The notes under the pieces: model-generated | Database searches by the model: none | What the model was told of the DNA's origin: nothing | Seen by the model: the letters and a program-made list of their open reading frames with translations, nothing else | Shown here: in pieces, positions 11,521 through 22,799 of the stretch | How the letters are laid out: every line of letters starts with the position of its first letter | Numbering within the stretch: the stretch's first letter is position 1 | Assembly: GCA_024803745.1 (NCBI GenBank) | Contig: JANJXV010000037.1 | Span: 2,107,001 to 2,171,000, forward strand | Length of the DNA: 64,000 bases | Direction of reading: 5' to 3' | DNA from: Megascapheus bottae | Taxonomy: Eukaryota > Chordata > Mammalia > Rodentia > Geomyidae | Translations under genes and position numbers: made by a program

Positions 11521-12411
11521 GTAATGTCTGTCAATGTAAGAGAGGTAGTGAGTGACTGGTGAGTACAAACTAAAGGGGGCGAGGGGGAATCTTAACCTAA
11601 CTGAAATGGAAAATTGTAGGGACCTAGTAACATTTTTGTCCTCATCATCTCCTTTCACATCTACATAGAACCCTAAGTGACAGAGGCAGGCTCGGTGTAG
11701 AGATGGAACAATGTAGTGATTGTCCACACACACTGGTTGGGCCATCAGCGGCTACTTACTTATGCCTGAAAATGCTGAGAATGTTACTGGAAGCAAAGGG
11801 AGCATTCTGAATTCTTAATGCTACCTGCTTCCTTATGACTTGTCTGGCCCTTTATCTCATCCAAAAATGTTGAGGAGTAGGTATGACATAGCAGTGTGAG
11901 CAAAACCCCTACAGCAACTACAAGGACAAAGGATGGCTAAGTATAAAGTAATTTTTTAAAAATCCTGAAAAACTATGTATATAAAAATCAACCCAAAGGA
12001 TCTAAATTTATGCAAGGATAAAGCTTTATCATCTAAATACCAAATGTAGCACTAGTCCCTGTTTACTTTTCCCATAAAACATAACATACAGACACTGGAC
12101 TAATAAACCCAATGATCTGTTGGATATACAAACTTAAGAGGATTTTGGATTCAGGATATCAGAGTACCAATTTAAGAATAATTTTTGTAAACATATTATA
12201 AAGATCTAGGAGTACTCACCACATTGCTCAAATCTCAATGGCAAGACTTGTGATGAGACCAAACAGGTCATAAACACCAGAAACAAAGCCAATATGACTA
12301 AATCCAGAACAGATCACATGAAGTACCTCATGTACAATACAAACCTAGTTTAATAAATAAAGGAAACACAGGTGACTGCACTGTGTGGACACTCAGTTCC
12401 TGAAGGCCTGC

Positions 12412-12776
12412 TCAAAGTCTTCTCTGAGACTCAACAGCCACTTCCACCTGGGCCAGTCTAATGGTACGACCATGAAGTTTGTACCCATCATGCCTTACTA
12501 ATGCCACAGTGCCAGGCTGCACCCCAATACCAGCTGGAACATGACAGATGAGTTCATGCTCATGAGGGTCATATTTGTCACCAATGGGGGCCATCTTTTC
12601 CAGGCCATGCTTGGTAAACACACTTTTCAGCTTGGCTTCTAAAAGTGACAACCCTCGGAAGACTTTCTCCAGAGTGAGCTTGTGGTCTTCAGGGTCTGTT
12701 TCTTCAGCAATGCACCTGGTCGTGTTCTCCAAGATGTCTGCCACCTCTACCAAATCTTTACAGAAGCTCTGGATTC
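12412..12776 (-). CDS. GRPEL2: GRPEL2 coding exon 4 (C-terminal GrpE domain and stop)
   Basis: The acceptor is tttctctgtag and the stop TGA is at 12414-12412. The exon encodes the conserved C-terminal half, from IQSFCKDLVEVADILE through KHGLEKMAPIGDKYDPHEHE to VAVESQRRL. GrpE hallmarks G-D-K-Y-D-P-H-E-H and V-Q-P-G-T-V are intact. Confidence 0.97.
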
Positions 12777-15700
12777 CTACAGAGAAATCAGACACTTAGT
12801 TTGTGATGAGTCAGTCAGCCCTTTAGAATTTGGGACAAGGTCAGAGAGCTCACTAGTGTGTTATACACTGTGTAATCAGAAAACAAGAAGGCTACACTGG
12901 AATTGGGATCATTAACTTGGCCATTCCAACTCAAATGTCAAGTCAGTATCTCTCTCAGAAGATGTATATGACTAGAAGCCCTACTGGGAAATGGGGAAAA
13001 GAAGCAAGGTCCAGGAACTAGTTTTGTTGGGGGATCAGGTAGGGGACTCAACACTTTTAGGATGACAGACTGGCTTATTCTGTTTTGGATCTATGTGGTG
13101 CTAGGGATAGAACCCAGGACCCACTTCTACCAGAGTGATGTTCTTGGCACAAGATGAAGACTGGCTAAAAAGGAAAAGGAAGGTAAGATATAACTACAGA
13201 TGAGATGAATATTCAACTGCCTGCTATGAAGTTGGCCACAAAACCATTCTCTGCTGCAAAAGGAAAGTCAGCATCTGGGACAGAGGCAGGAGGATCCTAG
13301 TCAGCAGGCCAGACTGAGCTACACAGTGAGACCTTGCTTCAAAAACAGCACCATGTGGGCCGGGAGCATGGCCTAGTGGTAGCATAGTCACCTAGCATGC
13401 ACAAATCCCCGGGTTCAATTCCCTGGAACCACATACACAGAAAAAGCCGGAAGCGGCACTGTGGCTCAAGTGGTGAGTGCTAGCCTTGGGCAAAAAGCGT
13501 CCAGAGACAGTGCCCAGATCCTGAGTTCAAGCCCCAGGACTGCCTCACCAAAAAAAATAGCATCAGCAACATGACAAAACCCCCCAAAAAACATAAATTC
13601 AGCTGTTGAGAAATCCCATATTCCATTTCTCCTGCTTCACAACTTCTTATGGAGATGAGAGTATGGAAATATCTTCATTAGAGGTCTATGGTATACTAGT
13701 CAGTGGAAGTTGAGGAAAGACTTTGTTTATCCAGAGACAAGTTTCTATCACGGGGTTAAAATGGGCAGCTGCCAAGTTGAGAAGGAAAATCAGCTACAGC
13801 AAGCAATAAAGAGACATGTCAGAAGAGAGATCTGAGAAGACCTGTTTTCTACACGGAAGGAAAAGACTAGAAAAGTAGACATTTCATCTCTACTTTCCAG
13901 GTGATAGAGACCCAATAGTTAAAGGAAAACAATGGAAGCCTCAAATAGCATGTGCACAGACACACACACACCGACACAGACACAGACACACTGGATTGAG
14001 GGTGGGTGAGGTGGGGAGATAATATATGGGGTGGGAAGGAAAGAAGATAGGAGTACTAAGGAAAGAATGTAGGTGTGATATGGTCTGATCTGGTGTAAGG
14101 AAGAAGCAATGGAAAGAATGAAACCAAGGCAGTGCCAGCCAGTGCCTTGTTTGATAGCAGTAGCAAAATTCCAGCTTGTTTTATGTATTTTTTACTTTCC
14201 TTCTGGTGCTGGAGATAAAACCCATGGCTTCACAAATGCTATGGAACTGCTATGCCACTGAACTAGACATTTACAGATCTTTTCTTTTCCTTTTTTTTTT
14301 TTTTGCCAGTCCTGGGGCTTGAGCTCAGACCCTGGGCACTGTCCTTGTGCTTTCTCAAGGCTAGCACTCTACCTCTTGAGCCAGTGCACCACTTCCAGTT
14401 TTTCTATGTACGTGGTACTAAGGAACTGAACCCAAGGTTTGGTGCATGCTAGGCAAGTACTCTACCACTGGGCCATGCTCACGGCCTCTAGACCTCTACA
14501 GAATTTTAAAAGCTGCAAGCTTCTGGGCTGATATGTACATTATCTTTTGCTTTCTATTATATGAATTTGGGTAAACAACAGCCAAAGTCAGGTTCTCTTG
14601 TTTGTATACTGAAGGTTCAGTCTTTGACAGTATTTTATTCTAGTACTTTAATAATGATCATGTCATCTTAGAAAAATGGATCTTTGTGAGCCAGAAAGTA
14701 GACTTCTAAAGACAAAACTACCATTGGAAAGTTAAACAGTATCATGCATGCTACATCCCTCAAGAACATTCTACCTTCCTTTTCCATTAATCTTCAATTT
14801 TCTAAATATCTCTCATTACTTGGAAGAAATAACCTAAGCAAATAAGGAAGGTGGCATCTTTTCCTAGATACATCTTATTCTAAGCTAATATACTCACTAT
14901 CAAAGTCTTTTGAATTAACATGGGTTTGTTCCTAGATATTTTACTACTTGAGGAAACTGACAAAGCTAGTTCTAACTCAAAGCTTGGCTTCTGGAGAGCC
15001 CCTCATCTCTTTTCCACTCAGCAACATGGGAGAAACCTGACCACTATCATAATTAGACTATTTGCTACAGAGATTCCCATAGCTTAGAGGCCAGTAATCT
15101 TTTTAGTAAATGATCATCTAATACATGCTAAGCTTTGTGGAATAAGAGACAAAATCTTAGGCAATTATACCAAACAGGAAACAAGTTTCCATGGATTTTA
15201 AAACATTATGACATTCAATAAGCTGCTGCTTCTTTGTTTTTTTGGGGTAGTACTGGGGTTTGAACTCAGGGCCCTATGCTTTGGCAGGCACACACTCTAC
15301 CACTTCATCCACATTCCCTTGCCCACCTATCATGACATTAAAAATGGTACTTGGGGGCAGGGACTTTGGTCTAGTGGTAGAGTGCTTGTCTGACATGCAT
15401 GAAGACATGCCACATACATAGAAAAAAGCTGGAAGTGGTGTTGTGGCTCATGTGGTAGAGCTTTAGCTTTGAGAAAGCCCTGAGCTAAAGCCCTGGGACT
15501 GGCAAAATAAAAAATAAAAATTGTACTTGGGCTGGGAATGTGGCTTGGTGGTAGAGTGCTTTGCCAAACATTCAAGAAGCCCTGGGTTCAATTCTTCAGT
15601 ACTACATAAACAGAGAAAACAGGAAACGGTGCTGTGGCTCCAGTTGCAGAGTACTAACCTTGAACAAAAGAAGCTCAGGGACAGTGCCCAGGCCCTGAGT

Positions 15701-18700
15701 TCAAGCCCCTGGATGGCAAAACAAATAAAACAAAAAAACTGTACTAATGGATCAACTACTAGCAGGCTATGGTTTGCTGGATTTTGCTGTAGATTTGGAA
15801 ATAAGATGCTAAAACTCAGAGGAAATACTTGAAATAAAATGTGGTGGTTAATGTTTCATTGACATTGAAGCTTTGTGACAGAAGGTATATATCAGAGAAG
15901 AGCAGAGTCCAGGACAAAACATGGGAGATGGCACAGCACCAGAACAAAGTGATGCTGAGCACAAGTACAGACAAAATCCAGGAAGGCACATGCTATAGAA
16001 GATGGGACAACATAATACCCAAGAGCCCCTCTGTACTTTCATTGTACATGCAAGGACAGAAAGTACAATGCTCCACATTAAATTCTAAGTGCAGAAAGTA
16101 GTCCCTTACTTTTACTACTGAATCCCAGTTGTTTAGCTAACACTTCACAAACACATTTGGTACCTTTTAAATAAACATTTCTGAAAGACTATCATCTACT
16201 GTAAAAAAAATACATGGAATAGTGGCGATGTCGCTCAAGTGGTAGAGAACTAGCCTTGAACTAAAGAGATCAGGGACAGTGAACAGGATCAGAGTTCAAG
16301 CCACACGACTAACAACAACAACAAAAGGAGTAGAGTCTAGCCTAGGGTATCTGAACCTTTGTCTTCAAGCTGCTTTCTAAGTTACCAATGTGTAGAATAC
16401 GAATAGCAAATGAAAGGATTCTAAACACAGTAACGAGGACTTTTTGGTGAAATAGTTGATTAGTGCTCTATGGACATGTACCAGTTTTACTTCCAGCACT
16501 CTTGACTGTCTACATAACTGCTCTTTGGATGCTCCTCTGAGCACCTCCATGATTCCCTCATTAATTTTAGCCAGTGGTCAACGTGACACCACTCCAGGAG
16601 CAAGAACAAAGCTTTCTGGGGAACAAGGGAAGGATGCCGGAGGCATCAGTTATTGGACCACTCAGCCTGCAGATCTACTAAGTGCCCTTCAACTAAAATG
16701 TATTTATTTAAGTCACTCTCACCAAATATCTTGGCGTCTTCCACACATCTCTGGGTTCGTCTCCTTATGTTTTCACAATCAGCTACAGCTCTCTGGTACC
16801 TCAGCTAGACATCAAAAGTGAAATCAAAGGATAAAAAAAGCAAATGAGTATCCCTGGCAAATAATGTCTTTGCATACTCTATAAATGTCACCTCTATGAG
16901 AATAATTTAAAGCAAAACAGGCATTGTAAAAATCTTAGATCAGCCCCAGCCAAAGCAGATATCTACTTTTCTGAAGCCGGGACAATCAGTCATCCAGTCT
17001 GCAAGTTGTTACACAAGCTTCAAATCCATTATTTAGAGAAAATGTTTTCTGTCTCTCATTTAGGAAACACTGAGAACAAACAACACACTTTCTTTTACTG
17101 ACTTCAACTTTTGGTTAACTATAAATTTTAAAAGTGGCTCATCTATTTGAAAGAAGTTTTAGCCCTGTTAGTACTTTTCTCTCCAACTCTTACAATTCCT
17201 GGCTCCCTCAATGGTTTTCCAGCTTACTCATCTTTGAGTAGTTTTGCTTTGGAATTACTGGCTTAGCTATCTCTATTTTCTTTCTCTCTGGATACGGGCC
17301 AGCCCAGGGCTGGGTCCAGAATGCCAAATGTGGTCTAATCAACAGAATACAATGGTCAGTGACCCACTGCACTTCCTCTAAAGGGCCCACAAAGGCTCTA
17401 ATACAACAAGGGGCTGAAAAGATGACTGTTCTTTTGGGGAGTGGCAACATTTTTAACCCTTCCTCTCCCAACTAGTACACGTAGCAAGAGAACTGTGGAG
17501 GAATGAGGGGTAAAGAGCCAATGAGAAAAAAAAATTCATATTTGGTGAATATAATGTAACCTTTCTATTAATTACAATAAAAATATATGGAAAAATTTCA
17601 TTTACGTTGTCATATAAAACTGCTTAAACATTTAAGTTAGGAGAAAGGATAGAACAGATATTACAAAATCCACTTACTGTCAAATCCTGGACTTCCTTCT
17701 CCAGTTTAACAGCTTTTAACCTTAAGGCTTGCTCTGCAAGGGAGGGCCCGCGGTCAGCAGGAGGATCTTCAGAACCACAGTCCTCACCAGCATTTCTCTG
17801 GGGGGCTGTGCTGAATGGAGGCAGCCATTCCCTGAAGCAGGAGGGAGGAGACATATAATGAAGAAATGCCATCATTAAAAAGGAAAATTACTGCAAGTTC
17901 AGAAACCAGAAATGTCCCCATACTCAAATTCTAGAAATGTTTTCAGTTATGGTAATAAATAAATTCTACAATGCTGGCATTAGGCACAAGACAACTTTAC
18001 CTGCATAATCAGGTTTTCATCTCACAACATATTAAGTACTATTTTGGTTTCTCTAAAAACTTTCAAAAAGAACAGTTTTATTGAGATGTAGTTCACATAT
18101 CATAATTCATTTAAAGCACACAATCCATATTCACACCACTGCTGCCTACCCTTAACTACAGCAGTTTTCCCTATCAGGAGAGCATCAGCCTTAACTTTTT
18201 CTTTTTTTCCAGTTCTGGGGCTTGAACTCAGGGCCTGGGCACTGCCTTGAGTTTTCTCAAGACCAGCACTCTACCGCTTAAGCCACAGCACCACTTCCAG
18301 CTTTTTCTGTGTATGTGGTACCAAGGAATCTATCCCAGGGCTTCGTGCATGCGAGGCAAGCACTCTACCACTAGGCCACACTCCAGGTCTCAACTCTTTT
18401 TCTTACGGAAAAGGAAAAGTCGTATTTAGCAGAGAGAGCTGACTTAAGGCTTAGAATTCTAAGCCTTTTGATCATACATTTTTAAGAGCTTTTAAGGATG
18501 AAAAACCATTATATTCAGAGTCAAGCCAATGAAGCATGTATAAAATACTTGCTATATGGCTGGACTAAATAAACACTACTAAAACAGATTCTTATGTTCA
18601 ATCATTATGCAATGCAGAATTTTGTACAGCTAATGAAATTGGCTAAGGCCTGTGTTTAATCTGAAAGAAATTCCTTAAATAACAAAGTGCTTAGGTTTTA

Positions 18701-20188
18701 GGCTGTCTTTCAGGAAGTGCCCCCAGAACCCATTCAAGGTCAATTTGAAACCAGCTTTTCAAGAATGGGCAGCTTGCTTTTTGAATAACCTTTTGACTTC
18801 ACAAGCTCAAAATACTCCGCAAAAAAACCTAACTACTCCCCCAAAACATGTGGCCTATGAGGTAACAAGATAACTGTCTGTGCCTGAACAAAAGAATCCT
18901 TCTCTCCCTTCTTGTAAAATTCCTGATCAGTCTGCACTTACATCTCATGAAGGCTAGCAGTTCAGTTCTCATAATAAACTCTGTCTTGCCACAACAACAT
19001 CCCTTACCAACTAGCTGGAAGATTTGAGCTTCCTGCTCCTGACCTTGACAATCTGGTTCACCAAAAACAAACAGGGGGTGGGGGGGAAGCGGGAGTTTGG
19101 CCTAGAGTGCTTGCCTAGCATGCATGAAGACCAGGGTTCGAATCCTCAGTACCACATACATAGAAAAAGCCAGAAGTGGTGCTGTGGCTCAAGTGGTAGA
19201 GCTCTAGCCTTAAGAAAGCCCAAGGACAGCGCTCAGGTTCTGAGTTCAAGCCCTAGGACTGGCACAAAAAAAAAAAAAGCTATTGTGTCACAGTATTTGT
19301 TTCTTATGAGCTAAGGGCAGCAATTATCACTAAGACAGGAAATTTAGACTAGAAACCAGTTTATAGCAGGTCTTGGGCCTGTGGCTTTTCTAATCTTCCC
19401 CTCCTTCTCCTCCTGCACCTCACTTGTGACTCCTCCGTCTTTAAGGAAGTTCTATTTACCTATTCCTGAATTCAAGTCAAATCAGCAAGAGAAAATCCAG
19501 TGTGTGGGTACATTTAGCACCGGTTCTTGAACCTTGACTTATTTATTTACAGTGAGGTTGTCATTTCTAAGAATAATCCAGTTTGAAAAAGCCTCAGTTT
19601 ATAGAATCCTAAGCGGTTTAGTTTTAAACCTAATTAGTAAAAATGACTTAAAGTTCTGCAGTCAGTCGGCGGAGAAATAAAAATCTGCTGGTGGACCAGG
19701 CCGTAGTGACTTTTCACACCTCGCGGACGACCTGGAGAAACGAGGCGCCACGCCCTGCTTCCCGAGCAGGTGAAACGATGCTCGGGTGCGGGCCGCCCAC
19801 GGCCACCCGGCGTCCCGGGGCCTCCGCCTGCGCGCCGCACCTGCGCCGCGGGCCCGCGAGGGGCGCCCCCGCCGGCGCTCGGGGCGCAAGGACTCTCCGT
19901 CTCGACTCAGGACGAGACCTGGCACCAGCCCACCTTCCTGGGAGCCTGGGCCTCGGTTTCCCCTCCTGTAAAATGGGACCGTCACTGCCGCGTCCCGGAG
20001 GCCGAAGCACGGCGGGCTGCGTTGCCCGCGCTTCCCAGCTCACGCCGTCCCCACGCACTCGCCAGTCCCACCGGGCCTCCACACCCCCGACTCCCGGTGC
20101 CCAGTGCTTACCTGCTGTCCGGCGGGATGCTGGAGGCCAGGAGGCGCAGCACCCGCCGCCGGACCGCCCACAGCGACCGCGCGGCCAT
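12412..20188 (-). CDS. GRPEL2: GRPEL2, GrpE-like 2, mitochondrial nucleotide-exchange factor (complete)
   Basis: Four coding exons in transcription order: 20188-20112, 17831-17678, 16804-16723 and 12776-12412. They total 678 nt, giving 225 residues plus TGA, the length I recall for human GRPEL2. GrpE proteins release ADP from mitochondrial HSP70 (mortalin) in the matrix during import and folding. Exon 1 encodes an Arg/Leu-rich matrix-targeting presequence (MAARSLWAVRRRVLRLLASS). Exons 2-3 give the long alpha-helical dimerisation region (LAEQALRLKAVKLEKEVQDL, ENIRRRTQRCVEDAKIFG). Exon 4 gives the C-terminal half including the beta-domain (HEHELICHVPAGIGVQPGTV, GYKLHGRTIRLAQVEVAVES). The cysteine in ADCENIRRR falls at residue 87, matching human Cys87, which is reported to form a redox-driven disulfide dimer. 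An ATG 41 codons upstream is in frame without an intervening stop, but the start at 20188 gives the canonical presequence. Confidence 0.97.
13270..13348 (+). repeat. B1-like monomer
   Basis: The Alu-like landmarks gaggcaggaggatcc, actgagctacacagtgagac and cttgcttcaaaaa lack an ID half. Confidence 0.6.
13357..13560 (+). repeat. ID-ID dimeric SINE
   Basis: gcatggcctagtggtag through ccggaagcggcactgtggct to ccccaggactg. CpG sites are retained (ccggaagcgg), suggesting youth. Confidence 0.85.
14198..14275 (-). repeat. ID monomer, reverse
   Basis: The reverse ID pattern: ggtgctggagataaaaccca, cttcacaaatgct, tgccactgaac. Confidence 0.5.
14288..14487 (-). repeat. ID-ID dimeric SINE
   Basis: A T-tract start, gccagtcctggggcttgagc, an intact middle and the end gtactctaccactgggccat. 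Confidence 0.85.
15240..15328 (-). repeat. ID fragment
   Basis: actggggtttgaactcaggg and cactctaccacttcatccac, a single reverse monomer. Confidence 0.6.
15352..15735 (+). repeat. two tandem ID-ID SINEs
   Basis: Two head-to-tail copies (15352-15510 and 15528-15735), each with the left gtctagtggtagagtgctt-type and right gctgtggct-type monomers and short A-rich tails. Confidence 0.8.
16213..16325 (+). repeat. ID right-monomer copy
   Basis: gtcgctcaagtggtagagaa, agatcagggacagtg and gttcaagcc, with an ACA-rich tail. Confidence 0.65.
16723..16804 (-). CDS. GRPEL2: GRPEL2 coding exon 3 (contains Cys87)
   Basis: The acceptor is gatgtctag and the donor gtgaga. It encodes LRYQRAVADCENIRRRTQRC then VEDAKIF. 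A second AG lies 5 nt into the exon (CTGAG), but using it would break the frame, so the first AG is chosen. It gives Leu78 where I recall Val in human. Confidence 0.94.
17540..17592 (+). repeat. L1 3' end fragment
   Basis: aacctttctattaattacaa then taaaaat matches the 3' tail of the L1 copy at 41012-41342. Confidence 0.5.
17678..17831 (-). CDS. GRPEL2: GRPEL2 coding exon 2
   Basis: The acceptor is tgcttcag and the donor gtaagt. It encodes EWLPPFSTAPQRNAGEDCGS to KLEKEVQDLT: the variable acidic linker after the presequence, then the start of the long dimer helix. Confidence 0.96.
18197..18387 (-). repeat. ID-ID dimeric SINE
   Basis: cagttctggggcttgaactc to gcgaggcaagcactctacca. Full length. 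Confidence 0.85.
19089..19278 (+). repeat. ID-ID dimeric SINE
   Basis: cgggagtttggcctagagtg to agccctaggactggcac, then an A tract. Confidence 0.85.
20112..20188 (-). CDS. GRPEL2: GRPEL2 coding exon 1 (mitochondrial presequence)
   Basis: The ATG is at 20188 and the donor is gtaagc after AGC-AG. It encodes 25 residues rich in Arg and Leu with no acidic residue before the final Asp, typical of a matrix-targeting peptide. The split arginine codon is completed by exon 2. Confidence 0.95.
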
Positions 20189-20219
20189 GTTCCGGGCGCG
20201 AGAGGACGCAGGCGGCGCT

Positions 20220-20253
20220 TGCGCACCGCTCCCGCTCGAAAGACGCGTGCGCA
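20220..20253. promoter_or_regulatory. NRF-1-like TGCGCA half-sites
   Basis: TGCGCA occurs at 20220-20225 and 20248-20253, between the ETS pair and the GRPEL2 start codon. Both match the core of the NRF-1 palindrome only in part. Confidence 0.45.
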
Positions 20254-20288
20254 GCCGGGCCGCCGGGGGCCAGCGTTTCCCTGGCGGA

Positions 20289-20317
20289 ACTTCCGGGTGG
20301 GAACGCCGCACTTCCGG
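20289..20317. promoter_or_regulatory. paired ETS/GABP motifs
   Basis: ACTTCCGG occurs twice, at 20289-20296 and 20310-20317, start-to-start 21 bp (two helical turns). Paired ETS sites spaced by helical turns are a known GABP arrangement. Occupancy is inferred. Confidence 0.6.
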
Positions 20318-20912
20318 CTGTCCGGTGCGCCGCGCTGTGGTTCCGGGCGGAACGCCACGCTTCCTGCTCGGAGCGTGTTAAGGGAAGCCCGAGTGCTGCG
20401 TAAAGCCCAAACACGCCCAGTGTTTCAAGGTGACAGGCAGGCCTCGGAAGCCTAGGAGGCAAACATGGCTGACTGTGGGCAGCCTACTCAAAGGGGATCG
20501 CCACAGGGGAACTGCTGGAGCGGAGGAACGCGGTCGCGGCGGAGCGCGTGCCGCGGGCGGAAGCGCAGCCGCAGGTGTCTGCCTCCCCCCCTCCCCAGTC
20601 TGATTTGACCTTCTAGGCCCGGATGCTGGGAGTCGAGGGACCGGGTGTGGTGGGGGTGGAGGAGCAGACCCTGGATCCTGACCTACTCCTTCAGCCTGAC
20701 ACTGGGATGCAGCGTAACCAAGCGTGCTGCATGTATGTACCCACTCACACACCCATTATTAATGTGCCTCTGAACGCTGTGGCATAACACATGGTTGAAG
20801 TAGAGATTTGGAGTTCATAATAGGGCCCGATGTTGGTGGATCTGTCATCCTGGCTGTTCAGGCGGCCAGGTCAGATAGGAAAGTCAACAAAATTCTGTTT
20901 AAAAGCCATTCT

Positions 20913-21136
20913 AGAGGACAGGCGCTAGTGGCTCCTGCCTGTAAACCTAGCTACTCAGTAGGCTCATCTGAGGACTGTGGTTTGAAGCCAGCCCTGGGGA
21001 AGTAAAGTCCATGAGATGCTGATCCCCAGTAAACTACTCAGAAAGGGTGGAAGTGTTGCTGTGGCTCTAGTGGTAGAGCACTAGCCCAGGAACTGTGCCC
21101 AAGCCCTGAGCTCAAGCCCCAGGACCCGCAAAAACA
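20913..21136 (+). repeat. B1-ID dimeric SINE
   Basis: gctagtggctcctgcctgta to ctcaagccccaggacccgc. The A-rich 3' tail runs into the CA repeat that follows. Confidence 0.8.
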
Positions 21137-21140
21137 ACAC

Positions 21141-21195
<55 letters not shown>
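21137..21195. repeat. (CA)n microsatellite
   Basis: About 27 CA units directly at the 3' end of the preceding SINE. Confidence 0.9.
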
Positions 21196-21197
<2 letters not shown>

Positions 21198-21199
21198 CA

Positions 21200-21283
21200 A
21201 AGTATAACTTAAGTGGTACAGTACCAACCGTGAGTAAGCAAGCTTTGTGAGTTCAAGACCCTGAGTTTAAGCCCTAGTACCAC
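21200..21283 (+). repeat. ID monomer
   Basis: aacttaagtggtacagtacc and taagccctagtaccac. A single ID unit. Confidence 0.6.
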
Positions 21284-21439
21284 TCATCATCACTGTGGAA
21301 GCAGTGAATATAACGGATCTCACAGAATTTAGTGGCACCCAATGAAATGTTTGGAAAAGTGTTTCATTATCTCAAAAGACTGGCTGCATTATTTAAAACA
21401 CAGGAAAATGCAGAACCTCTTGTTCAAAAACCAAGGGAA

Positions 21440-21632
21440 GCAGATACAGTAGCTAACATTTGTTATTTGCTACTTGGCAAGCTGAGGTGAGGAGGATGGT
21501 TTCCAGCTTGGGCATAAAGTTCACAAGATCTCATTTCAACCAATAAAAAGCTGGATGTGGTAGTATACGCCTGCCACCTGGTCTTCACAGGAAGTAAAAT
21601 AGATAGGAAGATTACAATTCAGGCTGGGGGTG
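21440..21632 (+). repeat. B1-like tandem, old
   Basis: ggcaagctgaggtgaggagg and gctggatgtggtagtatacg mark two decayed Alu/B1-like units, followed by a GGGGT tract. Confidence 0.5.
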
Positions 21633-21839
21633 GGGTGGGGTGGGGTGGAGGGAAGAATCTATTTGAAAACAACAGAAGCAAAAAGAGCTGGGTATGTTGC
21701 TGAGGTTAAAAATTATTAAAGGCAAAAAAAAATACCAGGAAAGCAATATCAAAGTAAACAGCATTGTACTCATCTGCCCTCAGGTTAAAATGGTGAGGGC
21801 TCAGTATTGGTAATAACTTATATGGTCTCCTCAGATTCC

Positions 21840-22055
21840 AACATCTGATGGTAGAAAATGTCATTTCAGTGCAGAAGAACTGCAGAAAATGATGTGACAG
21901 ATACTGGGACATACTGGTGGGTGCCATTTCAGGATACATGTTTTTAAAAAGAACATTAGAGGGTGACATTGCCCCAAAAGACATGTACTTATTACCTAAT
22001 AGATGTAACTAACCCCTCTGTACATCACCTTTATAATAACAACACAAGAAGGATG
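21840..22055 (+). repeat. L1 3' UTR fragment
   Basis: The end atgtaactaacccctctgta, catcacctttataataacaa resembles the end of the L1 segment at 48721-49080. Confidence 0.5.
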
Positions 22056-22169
22056 TTGGAAATAAAAACTGAGTCACCAAAGAGGCCAAGGTAACATCTG
22101 GATGAAAGCATCAGTTTGGATTGGCTATCCTTCCATCTTTAGTGGAGAGAACATAGGCCTTTAGTTTTT

Positions 22170-22524
22170 TGTACAGAGGAATCGAACCCAGGGCTTCATG
22201 CATGCTAGGCAAGCACTCTACTAGGCCAAACTCCTGGCCCCTGGCTGTGTGTGTGTATGTGTCTGTGCGCGCGCATGCGCGCTCACCCTAGTACCAAGGC
22301 TCAAACTCAGGTCAATCTCTCACTTCGTTTTTTCCCTTCAAGGCTGACACTCTACCATTTGAGACACACCTCTACTTTTTACTGATTAATCGGAGGTAAG
22401 AGTCTCAGGTACTTAAACCTCAGGTATTTTTCTGTCTGGGCTAGCTTTAACCCACGATCCTCAGATCTCAACCTCTGCCTGAATAGCTAGGATTACAGAC
22501 ATGAGCCACCACAGCCCAGCTTCA
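22170..22524 (-). repeat. ID fragment and B1-ID dimeric SINE
   Basis: 22170-22241 is the ID-ID terminal part (gaatcgaacccagggcttca). 22286-22524 is a B1-ID copy ending tacagacatgagccaccaca. A TG/CG-rich run separates them. Confidence 0.7.
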
Positions 22525-22740
22525 TACTTTTTTTTTTTTTTTGCCAGTCCTGGGCTTGAGCTCAGGGCTGAGCACTCTCCTTGGACTTTCTTAAGGCTAG
22601 AGCTCTACCACTTGAGCTTCAGCACCACTTCCGGATTTTTTTTATGTATGTGGTGCTGAGGAATTGAACCCGGGTCTTCGTGCATGCTAGGCAAGCACTC
22701 TACCACTAGGCCAAACTCCCGGCCCCAAGCTTCATACTAA
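22519..22740 (-). repeat. ID-ID SINE with target-site duplication
   Basis: The copy is flanked by agcttcatact on both sides. It has a T15 tract, low divergence and gaacccgggtcttcgtgcat. A young insertion. Confidence 0.85.
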
Positions 22741-22799
22741 GTTTTAAATCAGACGTTTCCTATCTAGTATAAGCTACTCTTGTCTTGAATGTTTCATAT

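Larger units (their letters stand above)
9013..12411 (-). other. GRPEL2: probable GRPEL2 3' UTR and downstream region
   Basis: After the stop codon the sequence is AT-rich and non-coding. It contains B1-ID SINEs (9298-9513, 10202-10447), an ID monomer (11448-11520) and a TA repeat. AATAAA on the gene strand occurs at 9018-9013, and an ATTAAA lies only about 60 nt past the stop (12354-12349). Which one is used, and hence the 3' end, cannot be settled from sequence. Confidence 0.4.
12777..16722 (-). other. GRPEL2: GRPEL2 intron 3
   Basis: A 3.9 kb intron with a cluster of ID-ID SINEs at 13357-13560, 14288-14487 and 15352-15735. The stretches 13560-14190 and 14490-15230 show no recognisable repeat, apart from short CA-rich tracts near 13960-13995. 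No conserved coding segment is seen. Confidence 0.8.
17832..20111 (-). other. GRPEL2: GRPEL2 intron 1
   Basis: A 2.3 kb intron with ID-ID SINEs at 18197-18387 (minus) and 19089-19278 (plus). The stretches 18390-19085 and 19280-19720 carry no recognised element. The 3' part merges into the CpG island. Confidence 0.8.
19730..20610 (-). promoter_or_regulatory. GRPEL2: CpG-island promoter of GRPEL2
   Basis: A CpG-dense island spans exon 1, the 5' part of intron 1 and about 400 bp upstream. It has no TATA box. ETS and NRF-1-like motifs cluster 30-130 bp above the ATG, the common design for nuclear genes of mitochondrial proteins. Confidence 0.85.

Noticed and set aside
19691..20455. Open frames of 200-254 codons over the GRPEL2 promoter
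   Set aside because: CpG-island composition effect. Only the 25-codon exon 1 on the minus strand belongs to a gene.
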